64,000 bases of DNA from Rutpela maculata (GCA_936432065.2 OW386287.2:186681729-186745728), one strand, 5' to 3'. Counted from the stretch's first letter, positions 45,406-56,254 are shown. Made by a program: numbers and translations. The notes: generated from the letters alone by a model not told the origin.

Positions 45406-45533
45406 TCGGGTTCTGGTAATTACCGTCCGAGAACTGTTAGGAGTTTACGCAGTTGCTTTTGACGCGTTAGGATTTGGAAACTGCGCAAACTCCCGACAGT
45501 TCCCTGATGATAATTTTCAAAACCCGCGCCTTG
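45406..45533. repeat. ~50-bp imperfect hairpin
   Basis: TTCGGGTTCTGGTAATTACC, GAACTGTTAGGAGTTTACGC and AGT pair with 45479-45533 (CTGCGCAAACTCCCGACAGT... AACCCGCG). The loop is ~26 nt. Confidence 0.65.
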
Positions 45534-47484
45534 TATCGTGTAATTTTCTGAGTAGGGCAAACCTACTCGAATTCTTACGACAGAAGGAGACTTGATGGAT
45601 GATTGAGCTGTGGAGGTAGAGGGAATAACAGGTTTTCAGGAATGTATATGGAGGGTCACATAGGAATCTGGTTTTAAGAAGGAGTGTACCTACAATGCGA
45701 TTTGATCAGAGTATGAATTTCCTTGCACAGAGGCAAATGGATTGTTTCGAGAGATTTCTGCGATTGTCAGTATGAAAATTACTAGATTCACTGGTTGAGC
45801 TGCGTTTGGGATCGTTGAAATATCGACGTTGCAGTTCCTGCTTTGGAATCATTTTCAAAAGAAAAAAGCATGATGGTCCGTGTACGGATCCTTCATCTCC
45901 CATCACCTCTTTCCACATAATACCGCCACTATAAATAACTCATCATACATGTATATTTCGCGTTTCACCACAGAACGATTGGCGTACAAAAAAGGCCCCA
46001 CTTCATGTCACAATCCAAGTGTACAGTACAGCATTCAAACTGCAAATGTCTGGTCACCCTATGTTAGTTTTACCCATAAATTACCAATATTATAGAACAT
46101 TTTACTTAAACTGTTTTTCACCATTGTTAATATTTTATGATTTACAGCCGCCACAATGGTGAATATTTGTTAGGGATTGCATTACCGGTTAACCGGTTAA
46201 CCGGTTATTAGGACAAAAAACACATGACGATAATTACCGGTTATTTTAATTTTTTACCGATTATTTCGATAAATTCTGAATTTACGATATGTCACGTATT
46301 CAACGTTTCTATTTATGTCACTGACTAGTATTCACTAAAGACAGAGTGATTGTCCCAACACCGAGCACTTTTAACAATAAATAAATAATATTATAAAAAG
46401 TAAACTCCAAACACCAAGCCCTAAGAAATACAAGAGAGACATTGATAATATCTTGCGACAGAAAATTGAATATTTCACTGCCGCAAATATCCTTGGAATA
46501 CATTTAGAATTATGTTATTACCAATTCTTATTAACTTATTGACCCACCAATATCGATTGAAGAAAGGTACCTTCAGCTGAGGTATTCTATGCACAAATAT
46601 CAGTCGAATAACAGATATAGCTTTGAAAAAATAACCCTTTTAACAGGCTATTTTAAAAAATATATAGTATTTTTAGATTAGGTATTCAGTAAATGCCATA
46701 TTTGAGTTTATGTTTATAATTTTTGTTATTTAAGTGGATATTTTTGTTATTTACAGAATAATTATTTATTTAAATTTGTTTCATTTATATTTTTTCCTTT
46801 TGATAAATCAACTCCTATATAAAAAAGTCTGTTTAACAGTCAAATTTTTGTCATTTTGACAGCGATAAAAAAGGAGCATCGTTTTTAATCACCGATAAAA
46901 ATGCCTGTTCTTCAAAAGCAGAGTACATGTAGTAGTCGCACGTCACTTTGAAATCTGTACTGTCAGCTATAATTTTTAAGTATTGTGGAAACTACCCAGG
47001 TAGCAAGGGTACGTTATAATGACGTCAAAATCTGGTGATTCTGGTCAAAAAGACGTCAGGGCACTAAAAATCGACGACAGAATGACGTCTTATAAATGAC
47101 ATTAAAATGACGTGCTACACATCACGTCATATTGTCGTCTTTTTTTGGTGTTAAATTTATTTATATTTTATCGGATTACAAACTTTAAAACTCGCTAATG
47201 GCATTTTGTTATCGTAACCAGAGTGTAAAGTTTAAAAAAAAATAAACCGTGTCGTGAGGGATAAGTATTGGTGTTTTTATTCGAGGATATAATGTTTTTT
47301 AACATTATCCAAAATAATTTATATTCGAAAGAGTTTGCAAAAATTCGGCAGTTTATTTGTTTAAACTATATTTCTATCTATTCTTTTAATAATAAAATTA
47401 GATTAAAATGCATTAAAAAGCAAAATCTATCCGTTGCGTGTTCCAGTTCCAACTATAAAGTCTTTATGTAAGTAACCTCAGGAA

Positions 47485-47560
47485 GATTGATTGCTGAGTG
47501 CTTAAGGAGTTGTCTTCCGAGTCATGAGGTCGGCGGTTCGTCCCTGCTCACTGCGTTTTT
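47485..47560 (+). repeat. tRNA-like segment 1
   Basis: GCTGAGTGCTTAAGGAG resembles a tRNA D-arm/box A, and CGGCGGTTCGTCCCTG resembles box B, ~40 nt apart, ending CTCACTGCG before a T-run. Stems are too degraded for a working tRNA. Probably the head of a SINE or a tRNA pseudogene. Confidence 0.5.
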
Positions 47561-48145
47561 TTTTATTGCGAAAAAAATTTTAGTTGTTTTTTTTTTTAAG
47601 GTAATAATTGCTTATTGGTTTTTTTCAATTTTAGGTCTGTTTTAGACCATTAAATATTCTATTTATGTTGTAGATGACGATATTACACCTTTACCGTTTT
47701 TTCTCCAACACGCTTCCCAGGTTTGTATAAAGTACCTACCTCACTTAAAACTTTAATTCTTAAAATAGTTGACTCCTGACTTCCCCTCCACCGCTCATCA
47801 AATTTGAGATAAGGAAAATTTTTTTTTTCGGATTTCTCCCTCTCTGCTCTTCAATTTCGAGATCTGGGGAAAATATATATTTTTTAACGAACCGCCACTA
47901 ATACTAATTAATGCAATCATTATGTTCAACAACTACTTGTACTTCTCAGGTGACACTGGTGACAGTTTAATTAAATTAAATAAGTTCTTCTTAATAATTA
48001 TAAATAAATAAAAATACTAGTAACTCGAAGCGAGAACCTGAAAGATTTTCATATATTTTAAATAAGGCAAGAAATTCAATTTCACATAATAAAGACTTCA
48101 TTCGCCACAAGAAATACTGCTTTTAGCATCCGAAATAGCAATCGC

Positions 48146-48228
48146 CAAGATAGCTCAGTTGGTTGAAGCGTCAATACTGTAATAGGGACAACGGGAGACG
48201 TGTAGGTTCGAATCCTACGGACCGCAAT
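48146..48228 (+). repeat. tRNA-like segment 2
   Basis: GATAGCTCAGTTGGTTGAAG (box A) and TGTAGGTTCGAATCCTACGG (box B and T-stem) are well preserved. The 5' GCCAAGA and 3' ACCGCA ends do not pair into an acceptor stem, and the anticodon arm is unclear. It is more likely a tRNA-derived SINE remnant or pseudogene than a gene. Confidence 0.55.
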
Positions 48229-48759
48229 TGGTGTAAAGGTAAGTAAAAATGAATTTAATAACTTAATAAACATTATAATTTGCAGGCAACTCTTGTGAGA
48301 AAAAGTTGGAGTGATTGTAAACAATATTAGATATGTTAATGTAAATAAAATTACGGATGGCTAACAAACAAATTCATTAGAATAAAACTTATTTATGCAT
48401 TAATTATTTTATTTTTATCAAGTAGATTACTAACTAGTATGTAGTTTTATATGTTCCTATTACTAAAAACCTGTGGGGGGGATTACCAAATATAACCTGA
48501 AAAAGACGTCATTCGTCTGAGACATTAGGAAGTCATTTTCACGTTTTATTTACGTCATCTAACTCGTCATTTCTCGTCACCCCTGACCATTTTTTCACGT
48601 CATTTTCACGTGCCTTTGCTACCTGGGTATACTGTACAATATGGGTCGTTTTCGGAAAATTATAATTATTTTTAATAAATTATTGTTGTTGTTCGTTCAC
48701 ATATTCTGTCGTTAATTTATCTTGCCAAAAAACACTCGAGCTTTTCTTTTATGGATAAA

Positions 48760-49687
48760 GGACCCCGCACACCATATAGGGGGATTTCTGCCTCCAGTCA
48801 AATTTAATCCAACCCACGTAAAAATGTTCTTTTGAACCCCCTGAACAAATGTTCAAATGCAGCCAGGTCCGAAAAGGTCTTCGTTTCGAGATATGGAGCC
48901 CTAAAGATCGTTCCAAATACGTTTTAAAATTGAAAAAATTAAATTAAAGTTGGCTTTGATATTATGGAAATTCAGAACTGCATAATTAATTCTTAAATAA
49001 CACCATATTTCTTACTCATGTTAATGACCGACACCGTGGGTCTTCAAAGGCTTCGCTGCAGTTTTTTCAATTCAAGAATAAAGTTGTGATATTTTTTTTT
49101 TAAATAAAAAACTTCTGTTAAGTTCTGTGACTTAAAATCTTATGATGAATTATTGTTCTCCGAGCTTCCTAGGATTAGAATTGTTCTTTATCTGAACTTT
49201 CAGAGGGTATCATGTGTTTTATTTTAAATGCCCATTAAATGGGCAATTTAATCAGGTCCATTGATTTTTATTTGATGATTATGGAATTTTCTGTGGTAAT
49301 CTTACCTAAACAATTTCGATCAATAATTCGTGTCCACGTACTCAAAAAATGCCGATATTTTTTGAAAAATATAGATGGATAGTAGGAAATTCAATGAATC
49401 AAAACAATGTCATTATTGACAAGTGAAAAAGAAAAAAAAAGTGTTAAATAAAACTTAATATTTCGTTGTTTTACTATTGATTTGTATGGAAACAGCAATA
49501 GAATTTAGTCATTAAGACAAGGTAACTTTGAGCGATATTGGATTTGGAATCCATATTTCGAAACGAAGACCTTTTCGGACCTGGCTGCATTTGAACATTT
49601 GTTCAGGGGGTTCAAAAGAATATTTTTACGTGGGTTAGATTAAATTTGATTGGAGGCAGAAATCCCCCTATATGGTGTGCGGGGTTC
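48760..49687. mobile_element. TIR element with ~138-bp arms (GGACCCCGCACACC ends)
   Basis: 48760-48897 is inverted at 49551-49687. Shared blocks are CCCCGCACACCATATAGGGG, TTCTGCCTCCA, TTGAACCCCCTGAACAAATG and CAGCCAGGTCCGAAAAGG. Inserted in hAT copy B between GGATAAA and TTTCTT, where copy A reads GGATAAATTTCTT without interruption. No target duplication longer than ambiguous A/T bases. No coding frame. Confidence 0.82.
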
Positions 49688-50166
49688 TTTCTTTTTAACT
49701 CAAAATTTTGCCAATCAGTAATTTTGCTCGAAAAACTGACATTTGACAAAATCGCTCGACCTCCGGTCTCGCGATTTTTTCATGTCAGTTTTTCTTATAA
49801 AATCACTAATTTGGCAAAATTATTTCGTTACAAAGAGAAATTTATCCGATAAAAAAAAGCTCTTATGATCTTACTGTCGATAAAAAACTTTTTGTTTGTT
49901 CATTATATTAAATATACGTATAAAAAATGGTTTTTGTTAAATTTAGATAATTTTGTACATGGAAAAAGACAATTGCCATTTTCGCCACCCTAATCATCCA
50001 TTCTAAAAATTACCGGTAAATACCGGTTAACCGGTTATTTACATTTTTATTTACCGATTTACCGGTTATTAAAACTTCCGGTAAATTGCAATCCCTAATA
50101 TTTGTGCTTCGCTGCAGATTTTTGCAATTATCTCTGTCCCTGTTACTCCTATGTAGTAATTATTAT

Positions 50167-51286
50167 ACTCTTCGCAAAAACGAAGAGTATATTGTATTTG
50201 ATCGGCACGTTTCTAAATCAGTAAATATCGCTCGTAGAGAAAAAAATTTTATATCGTTATGTTAGTGAACGAATTCTGAACAACTTTCAAAATGTCCGTC
50301 TGTCCGTCCGTCCGTCCGTCACGTTTCTTGTAAGCACGATAACTCAAGAAAGAAAAATTCGATTGTATTGAAATTTGGAGAGTAACTTAGTGTTAGCTAG
50401 AGGAAGAACCCTATTGTTTTTTAACAAAATAGATTGGTAAATAAAAAAGTTATTAGTAATTGAAAATTTAAAAAAATATTTTTTACATTTTTTTATGGCT
50501 TGTAATAAATAGAAACCTTGCGAAATGTTATTTCCTGTCACTATTTATTTTTTTTATACATTTTACTAATGTGTGTTTCCTAATAATCACAATAAATTTT
50601 CTAATGGTATATATTACACACATTAACAATTTTAGTAATAAGAAATGGTGGTGTAGCGGCAAGAGTTTCGTCTCGCAATCCAAGGCCCCCATAAAACACA
50701 CACTTCCCTGAAAAACCCTTCCCCTCAAAACCACCTTTCTTACTACCCTTTCCTTCTACCCCTCTTAACCCCTCGCAGAGTTTTTAAGAACATTTTCCCT
50801 GCATATTTATTATTACCCTCCCCCCTCATTTAAACTAAATAAATTATTGAGATGTGAAATCCCCTGATATGTTTCTCTTTAATATGGTCAAGCTACCTAA
50901 GGACCATTTATATTTATACGAACATATTCTGGAAATCTCACTTGCCAAAACACCCGGCCGTTGTGTCACTTTTCGTGTCTAGCACGCGATCTGTGACGCA
51001 ATGCTATATCTATGATTGTAAAATGAGATACAAATGAAATGTTAACCTTAGTTAAATAATAAAAAAATACACAATTTGGCAATCCCAGGGTCCCGGGTTC
51101 GATCCCTCACATCGTGATTTTTTTTCATATATATTTTTTTTTCACAACAAAGTTGGTATCACAAAATTTATAATGTCCAAAAACTAACATTATTTACAAG
51201 AAAAATGCGAAGAGTATCCTATAGAATGTGTAACAATTATATAAAAAGCTCAGTAAATTGGCGAAGAGTATAATGCTTCCACTAGT
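50167..51286 (-). mobile_element. Helentron-like HINE element, family 2
   Basis: On the plus strand the left end is a hairpin, TACTCTTCG-CAAAAA-CGAAGAGTA (50167-50190). The right end carries the single motif GCGAAGAGTATA (51261-51272) followed by ~14 bp. A GTCC/GTCT microsatellite lies at 50293-50320. On the minus strand this is the same plan as family 1: a subterminal 5' motif, a microsatellite and a 3' terminal hairpin. Flanks AATTATTAT and TTTATTATCAATATT match the uninterrupted repeat at 20530-20545/21290. A split tRNA-like segment lies inside. Confidence 0.65.
50645..51118 (+). repeat. tRNA-like sequence split by ~390 bp
   Basis: GGTGGTGTAGCGGCAAGAG then TTTCGTCTCGCAATCC at 50647-50682 looks like a tRNA 5' half. 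GGCAATCCCAGGGTCCCGGG then TTCGATCCCTCACAT at 51078-51113 looks like the matching 3' half with box B. The shared word GCAATCC at the junctions suggests an insertion of 50683-51078 with a short duplication, not an intron. Confidence 0.5.
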
Positions 51287-51316
51287 TTATTATCAATATT
51301 GTATAAAATTTCCCAA

Positions 51317-51605
51317 TTCAATTCAATTCAACAAACATTTACTTTTATTTAGGATACACATATGTGCCTAGCCGGAGCTCGGCCCGGTGTCAACCAGGCA
51401 ACCACGGCGCACATCGCCTTGGTGAATGTGTGGCTGGCTGGGATGGGTCCGGTTCGGCTTGACGACAATGTTTAAATAGCTAAGGGCACCTGTCCGCCGC
51501 GGCAGACTTAAAACTAGGTTGCTAAATAAAATGTGCTCACATGAGCCTAAAACTACTTAATAAAACTTAAAATTAGCGCTGGCCGTACACTAGAAAAAAA
51601 AATTA
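51317..51605 (-). mobile_element. Retroposed 3' fragment with (TTGAA)n tail and 14-bp duplication
   Basis: On the minus strand this GC-richer segment ends in ...GTTGAATTGAATTGAA. A perfect 14-bp duplication ATAAAATTTCCCAA lies at 51303-51316 and 51606-51619. It contains CGGACAGGTGCCC, CGAACCGGACCCATCCCAG and TGGTTGCCTGGTTGACACC. Target-primed retroposition is clear. It is either a severely 5'-truncated LINE 3' UTR or a SINE. No coding recognised. Confidence 0.85.
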
Positions 51606-51739
51606 ATAAAATTTCCCAAAATTTCTACGGCGAACTGTTTTAAAATTACAGCAACTCGAAATTTTGAAAGTAATTAAATTTTGCTGCTGTAATTTATAAA
51701 CAATTGATAGTGGAAGGAAATTGTTTGAACTATGCTTTA

Positions 51740-52209
51740 AGGAAATTTTATAATCTGCGACATTGATAGTAGCTAATTACTACGTAGGAGCAATGGTGAC
51801 AGATACTTGCAAAAGTTTGCAGTGAAGCACAAATTTTCACATTTTTGGACGAGTGTAAATCGTAAAGCATTAGTAATAGAGAAAAAAATTGTGTTGGCAA
51901 GCTAGTGGAATAGTGAAAACCAAAAAAAAAAAAATGGATAAAATCTATTCTTTTAAAGAAATTTAACACAAGTCAAATTTATTGATTATACAAAATTAAT
52001 AATAAGTATTAAACGCGGAGTAAGTCACAGGGCGATTATTCGTCCCTTACCGAGGCAATTCGGGGTGATCTAATGGCGATCCGGGACGAATTATAATAAG
52101 GTAATAGGGGGCGATCCGAGGGGCGTTATTTCGTCCCGCAGTTTTCTCGTGAGTTACCCCTCGAGTATTAATAACGTCGGAACATGGCGACAGACACTTT
52201 TCCTGCTGC
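51740..52209. other. Right arm of the outer repeat, then GC-richer repeats
   Basis: To ~51890 this is the inverted arm of the outer repeat. At 52020-52150 short words TTATTCGTCCC, GGGACGAATTAT and GTTATTTCGTCCCGC recur in both orientations with GGCGATCCG. No gene. Confidence 0.5.
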
Positions 52210-52870
52210 TTTTTTTTTTTTTTTTGGTCGGAAGCCGTCTAACTTATGTTTCCGGAATCATTGCAGCCTCCTGGGCTTATTGTGACATTCTCCCATTTGT
52301 TTTATGATACCCAATACAGTACTTTGGTCCCTTGCACTAGCTTATACAACCCCATCGCTGGTTTGGTTTTATATTCTTTTGAACTCAGTACTGGTTGTCC
52401 ATATATTGAATGTCTTCTGTGTGGTAGCATGCATTGCATTGTCTGCATCTTAGGTCCCCGTTAAACAATCCCATTTTGTGTAGGTGTCCTTTCAGAGCGC
52501 AGTGCCCTGTTAGGAAGTCAGTAATTATTCGGTGCTGATTGCTTAGTGACAGCAGTTCTCCACTCCTCTTCCGGAATGATCCTTTGATAAAGGTTTTCTC
52601 ATGTTGTCCGGTTGTTTGATCCCAGTATTCTTTTTGCTGATTCTTGACCCAGTCCCTCATTTGGCCCCGTACTGTGGTTTTAGGCACTCCCAGGGCCGGC
52701 TCTGGGCTAATATATGGAGCTGAAGAGTGAAGATCCCTTTCTTGCTAGCTCGTCAGCTTTCTCGTGGCCTTCGATTCCTGCGTGTCCCGGCACCCACTGA
52801 AGGGTTATCTTATTGTGGTCCACTAGGGTTCTTCTTGGTATTTCCGTATTTCCACACCAGCTTGGACGTC
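52210..52870 (-). mobile_element. RNase H-type LINE 3' fragment
   Basis: On the minus strand, from ~52850, fragments of RNase H appear (NKITLQWVPGHAGIEG, then GHEKADELARKGS). A linker MRDWVKNQQKEYWDQTTG follows, then LTGHCALKGHLHKMGLFNGD and CRQCNACYHTEDIQY. A T15 run at 52210-52226 is the reversed poly(A) tail. The C-terminal H-x4-C part is degraded. Same LINE supergroup as 13561-16990 but a different family by sequence. Confidence 0.85.
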
Positions 52871-53559
52871 ACCTTGGGGTTTGACAGTGCTCCTAAAGCT
52901 CGAGTTGCTGTAATTTTTAAACAATTTAAACCATTTTTTGGATCCAACTCTGCAATATGTTTTAATAAGTAATCATTTAAATTGAACCTCGAATTGAACC
53001 TTGTTAAGGGACGTATCAATAATGACATAATATACATTTATTTCAAAAACTTTCAAAAAACAACTGACCTTCCTGGCTTTGTCAGTAACTTGTTCATTAT
53101 CAAGTCCTTTTTTAATCGAAATTCGTATTCTAGAAAGTTCCTTGTCCAACTCGATATCATATCCTTCTTCTTCAAATGAGATTCACATTTTGTTTGCAGA
53201 AGTATGCAAATTTAAAAAATTGTCACGACTTTTTTTAACGTTTTTTTTTGCAATATTTTAATAAGTGAAAGATCGAAGTAAAAAAAATTGAATAAAAAAT
53301 TTCCAAAACTTGTTTGGCTTTACTACACTTCCACTGGATGTGGATGTAATTAAGGAAATGTCAAGATTTAGGCAATATTAAGAAATTACATAGTTTCTTC
53401 AAAATTTATATTGACGTTCTATTTCTGAATATGCTGATATAACTAATAGTAAGAGTAAGTACTTATTAGGTAAAAAATCGTTTAATAACAAACAGTTTAA
53501 TATACAAATTATTGTAGAATCAGATTAAATGAAATCGGTACTGAACAATAAGCCGACTT
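52871..53559. other. Spacer with a HINE 3'-end scrap
   Basis: Position 53318-53348 carries ACTACACTTCCACTGGATGT, the family-1 HINE 3' hairpin. The rest is AT-rich with no supported feature. Confidence 0.5.
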
Positions 53560-53574
53560 ATACAAAAGCATGTT

Positions 53575-54057
53575 ATGCGCTCCGAGTTGCTGCGGCTAGG
53601 TAATAAGGAGTTCCGTTACGACCAATTGTTAAGTGCAGTGAATTCACCAACCCATGCGCTGGCAAAATATTTAGCAGACATATTCAAAGCAATTATTGGA
53701 CAAACAGAACACCATATCAGGAATTCACACCATTTCATACAAGAGCAGAAGAACATCACAGTAGATATACTAGTCAGTTTTGACATAACATCACTCTTCA
53801 CAAATATACCAGTTAATGAGGCGATAGAATTGGGTGGGGCAGCAATGGGTTCACCTTTATCACCAGGGCTTGCCAACTTATTTATGGAAGCATTCGAAAT
53901 GTACGCCTTGGACAACTACCAATTAAAACCAAAATATTGGTTTCGATATGTGGACGACACTTTCATTACATGGCAATATGGCCGTGAGGAACTGAAGAAT
54001 TTCAAGGACTACCTAAACAGCTTACATCATAAGATCAAATTCACCATGGAAATATAA
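53575..54057 (+). pseudogene. Penelope-like reverse transcriptase fragment
   Basis: The frame holds LLSAVNSPTHALAKYLADIF, DILVSFDITSLFTNIPVNEA, then GAAMGSPLSPGLANLFMEAF, LKPKYWFRYVDDTFITW and LNSLHHKIKFTMEI. These are the standard PLE RT motifs, with the YVDD catalytic pair intact. NEAI is joined almost directly to GGAAMGSP, although PLEs usually have ~70-90 residues between these blocks, so an internal in-frame deletion is inferred. After 54057 the frame breaks; the continuation (PSMDVLVFKDNG, KVYRKPTHADRYL) is in another frame. A minus-strand 99-codon frame is a shadow. Confidence 0.9.
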
Positions 54058-54229
54058 ATAGCAAACTCCCATCTATGGACGTGCTGGTGTTCAAGGACAA
54101 TGGATGATTAGGATACAAGGTATACAGAAAACCGACGCACGCCGACAGATACTTACACGCTAATTCTCACCACCACCCAGCTCAAAAACAGGCCGTCGTT
54201 AACACACTAGTACATAGAGCAAAGCAAAT

Positions 54230-54679
54230 TTGCAAACCTTAAAAACATCACTACAGAAAAATGGATACAAACCGAAAGACATAGGCAACGCAATAAAGAG
54301 ACAAGATACAACCAGAACAGAAGAAGAAAAAGAAGAAAAGAACTACACGGCAACAGCTTACCTGCTATATATACAAGGATGTACGGATAGAATCGGAAAG
54401 GTGGTGGCACAACATTTTCCCAAATACCAAGGTTCAGAAGAACTAAAAACACCAGGAGTATACAGCATTCCATGCTCCTGCGAGCAAGTTTACATCGGAG
54501 AGACCAAACGACATATAAACACCAGACTCAGAGAACACATTAGCAATACAAAGAAGGGAAATTCTACAAAATCAGCAGCTGCCGAACACTCAGAAGAAAC
54601 CGGCCATTTGATAAAATTCGACAAGACAAAGAAATTAGCCCAAGAATTATTGGTCAAAAAGATACAGAAAAGCCATTGA
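54230..54679 (+). pseudogene. Penelope-like GIY-YIG endonuclease domain
   Basis: The frame contains TAYLLYIQGCTDRIGKVVAQ, then LKTPGVYSIPCSCEQVYIGE (the GVY...YIG core with its CxC insert), TKRHINTRLREHISN and AAEHSEETGHLIKFDK. The catalytic pattern (Y, YIG, R in TRLREH, E/H residues) appears preserved. The linker before TPGVY is shorter than I expect for PLEs. In intact elements this nuclease nicks target DNA to prime reverse transcription. A frame change separates it from the RT. Confidence 0.9.
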
Positions 54680-54811
54680 AATAAGTAAACATCTAAATAA
54701 CTATAATCGTGACTACAATTACCAATAACGTTCCGCATGAGCAATGATCCGCAACACGCCTCCTGATAACCTGTATAAATAGAGGGGCTCAGTCCAGCAG
54801 AGTTCACTTCG

Positions 54812-54848
54812 CTTCAGAAGAAGACCACGACAAAATGGTCGAAATGTC
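54812..54848 (+). ncRNA. Degenerate hammerhead-ribozyme-like motif
   Basis: The sequence CAGAAGA, a GACC...GGTC stem and CGAAATGTC resembles the CTGATGA-stem II-GAAA core of hammerheads reported in Penelope-like terminal repeats. The conserved U after the first C is replaced by A, so activity is unlikely. Confidence 0.4.
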
Positions 54849-54950
54849 AAGCACTCAACTAAGTCTACGAGGAAGAAGACCCGGATGCCAGCAGCCAGAC
54901 AATAAGAAGAATTTTGCTGAATGACCCGTAACGCGGGTTAACTAAAGAAT

Positions 54951-56254
54951 TTGAAATATTTTTAGTGTAGCGCCTCAAAGTGCGGATGTTATTAAAGATT
55001 CACGTATTTCAAGGAAAATTAACCCACTTTAGCGTGATCGGCTACTAACCGTATCAAAATAAATAAATTAATTAAAAAATGTGTATACCTTAAGCAGGCT
55101 GGACACATTCTATCGTTTGTAGAAAATAGACATAGAATCGAGGGCGGGCGATATTTTAGTATTCGCTGTAATTATACGACCGGTTTGCCGTGTTTCTCTC
55201 AATACGGAGACCAACCTGTCGTCTAGATAAATAATATCAAGAATTATAATAATGTAGAAATAATAAATGTACTAACGCAATAAACTTAACAGCAACAGCC
55301 ACGTTCGAGATTTGAAAATTTAATATGGAATCATTAAAATAACTAGATTAGCAGTGTGCTGTCGGGTATTGTGAAAAGCCACCCCTACGTTTTAACAAAG
55401 AGGGTGTTTATAAGCATCCTGGGGTACAGCAGCGGCGCACGTCCACATTCAGTACCTTTAGTGCCTACTTCGTAATCTCGCCAGTAATCTCAGATCGGTC
55501 TTTTGATTATCACCACGAAATGTCTCATAAAGCCAAATGTGCAAATTTAAAGTATTACCATTACCAGAAGCGACACTATTGTTCTTTCATTGGTAAATAG
55601 GAGCGACCTTCGGCCATCTTTTTGGTGGTATTTTAAGAGGGAAATTTAAAACAGTATAATGTCTTTGTTTTTCTGCTTGAACAGCCGCTAACCTTCCTAC
55701 CCGGTTCACGTTTTGTACCCATAACACGTACAGAACTACAATAATTGTTAATTAAATTGCAAACGAAGGGTACTCATCCGGAGCCAGCCAGACACCTACA
55801 GTGCGAATCGCCGCACGGTGGGAAATTATGGACTTTTTTTTAACAAAATTCGCCCGACAACTGAATTAGCAACGAAAGCTAACATTTTTTTTTAATTACA
55901 TAGAAAGGTTGTCGCTACAACATGGTGCTGATAGCTAGAGAGCCGCGGTTTCTGAGATGCGATGAGAGCTATATGTCTTCCGCTTTCTGAGGTGAAAGTA
56001 TATACCTCAAAGACGCCAAATATAAAATACTTTTGAATTTGGGTAGGGCGCGTCCAAGAACAAGGCAAAATGTTTTTTAATTTTTTTAGCGTTATATATG
56101 TCTTCTACTTGGATAATCTGTAGTAAAAGTGATGAGTTATCGCCTGACAAAGCGGTAGAAATTTTGGTCACGGTGCATTTGCACTAGTCGCGCGCCAGCT
56201 CTGAGCGACGCGGTTAGGCGATATTTTATACAGCGTATGTACCCACACTTTTAT
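54951..56254. other. Gene-free stretch
   Basis: No coding region or bounded repeat recognised in ~1.3 kb, although it is GC-richer than most of the window around 55130-55220 and 55420-55500. Confidence 0.4.

Larger units (their letters stand above)
46995..48627. mobile_element. TA-duplicating TIR element with TGACGT-rich ends
   Basis: The ends CCCAGGTAGCAAGGGTACGT and the complement of ACGTGCCTTTGCTACCTGGG match at 18 of 20 positions. TA flanks both sides (46993-46994, 48628-48629). Copy A of the host hAT reads GGAAACTATACTG uninterrupted, which proves the site and the 2-bp duplication. TGACGT/ACGTCA words cluster within ~130 bp of each end. No transposase is visible. Two tRNA-like segments lie inside. 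Confidence 0.9.
46172..50097 (-). mobile_element. hAT-type element, ACCGG-rich family, copy B, with two nested elements
   Basis: The ends TAGGGATTGCATTACCGG and TTGCAATCCCTA match copy A (33655-34994) in opposite orientation. A perfect ATATTTGT duplication lies at 46164-46171 and 50098-50105. Two insertions, 46995-48627 and 48760-49687, account for about 2.56 of the 3.93 kb. Copy A supplies the empty site for both. Confidence 0.93.
46090..51890. repeat. Outer inverted repeat carrying a nested stack
   Basis: AATATTTGTGCTTCGCTGCA plus the TTTTTGCAATTATCTCTGTC and CTCCTATGTAGTAATTATT segments at 46160-46171 and 50098-50166 recur inverted at ~51770-51890 (GGAGCAATGGTGACAGATAC, TTGCAGTGAAGCACAAATTT). 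The insertions at 46172, 50167 and 51317 all fall inside it. The same module occurs near 20500-21420. Outer limits are uncertain. Confidence 0.55.
53560..54950 (+). mobile_element. Penelope-like element (RT plus GIY-YIG), internally deleted
   Basis: The order RT then GIY-YIG endonuclease, both in the Penelope style, identifies the class. The RT lacks its N-terminal part and a central block, a frameshift separates RT and endonuclease, and a degenerate hammerhead-like sequence follows at 54812-54848. The ends are undefined. Confidence 0.9.

Noticed and set aside
48146..48228. Possible functional tRNA gene
   Set aside because: The boxes are good, but the acceptor ends do not pair and no clear anticodon arm forms.
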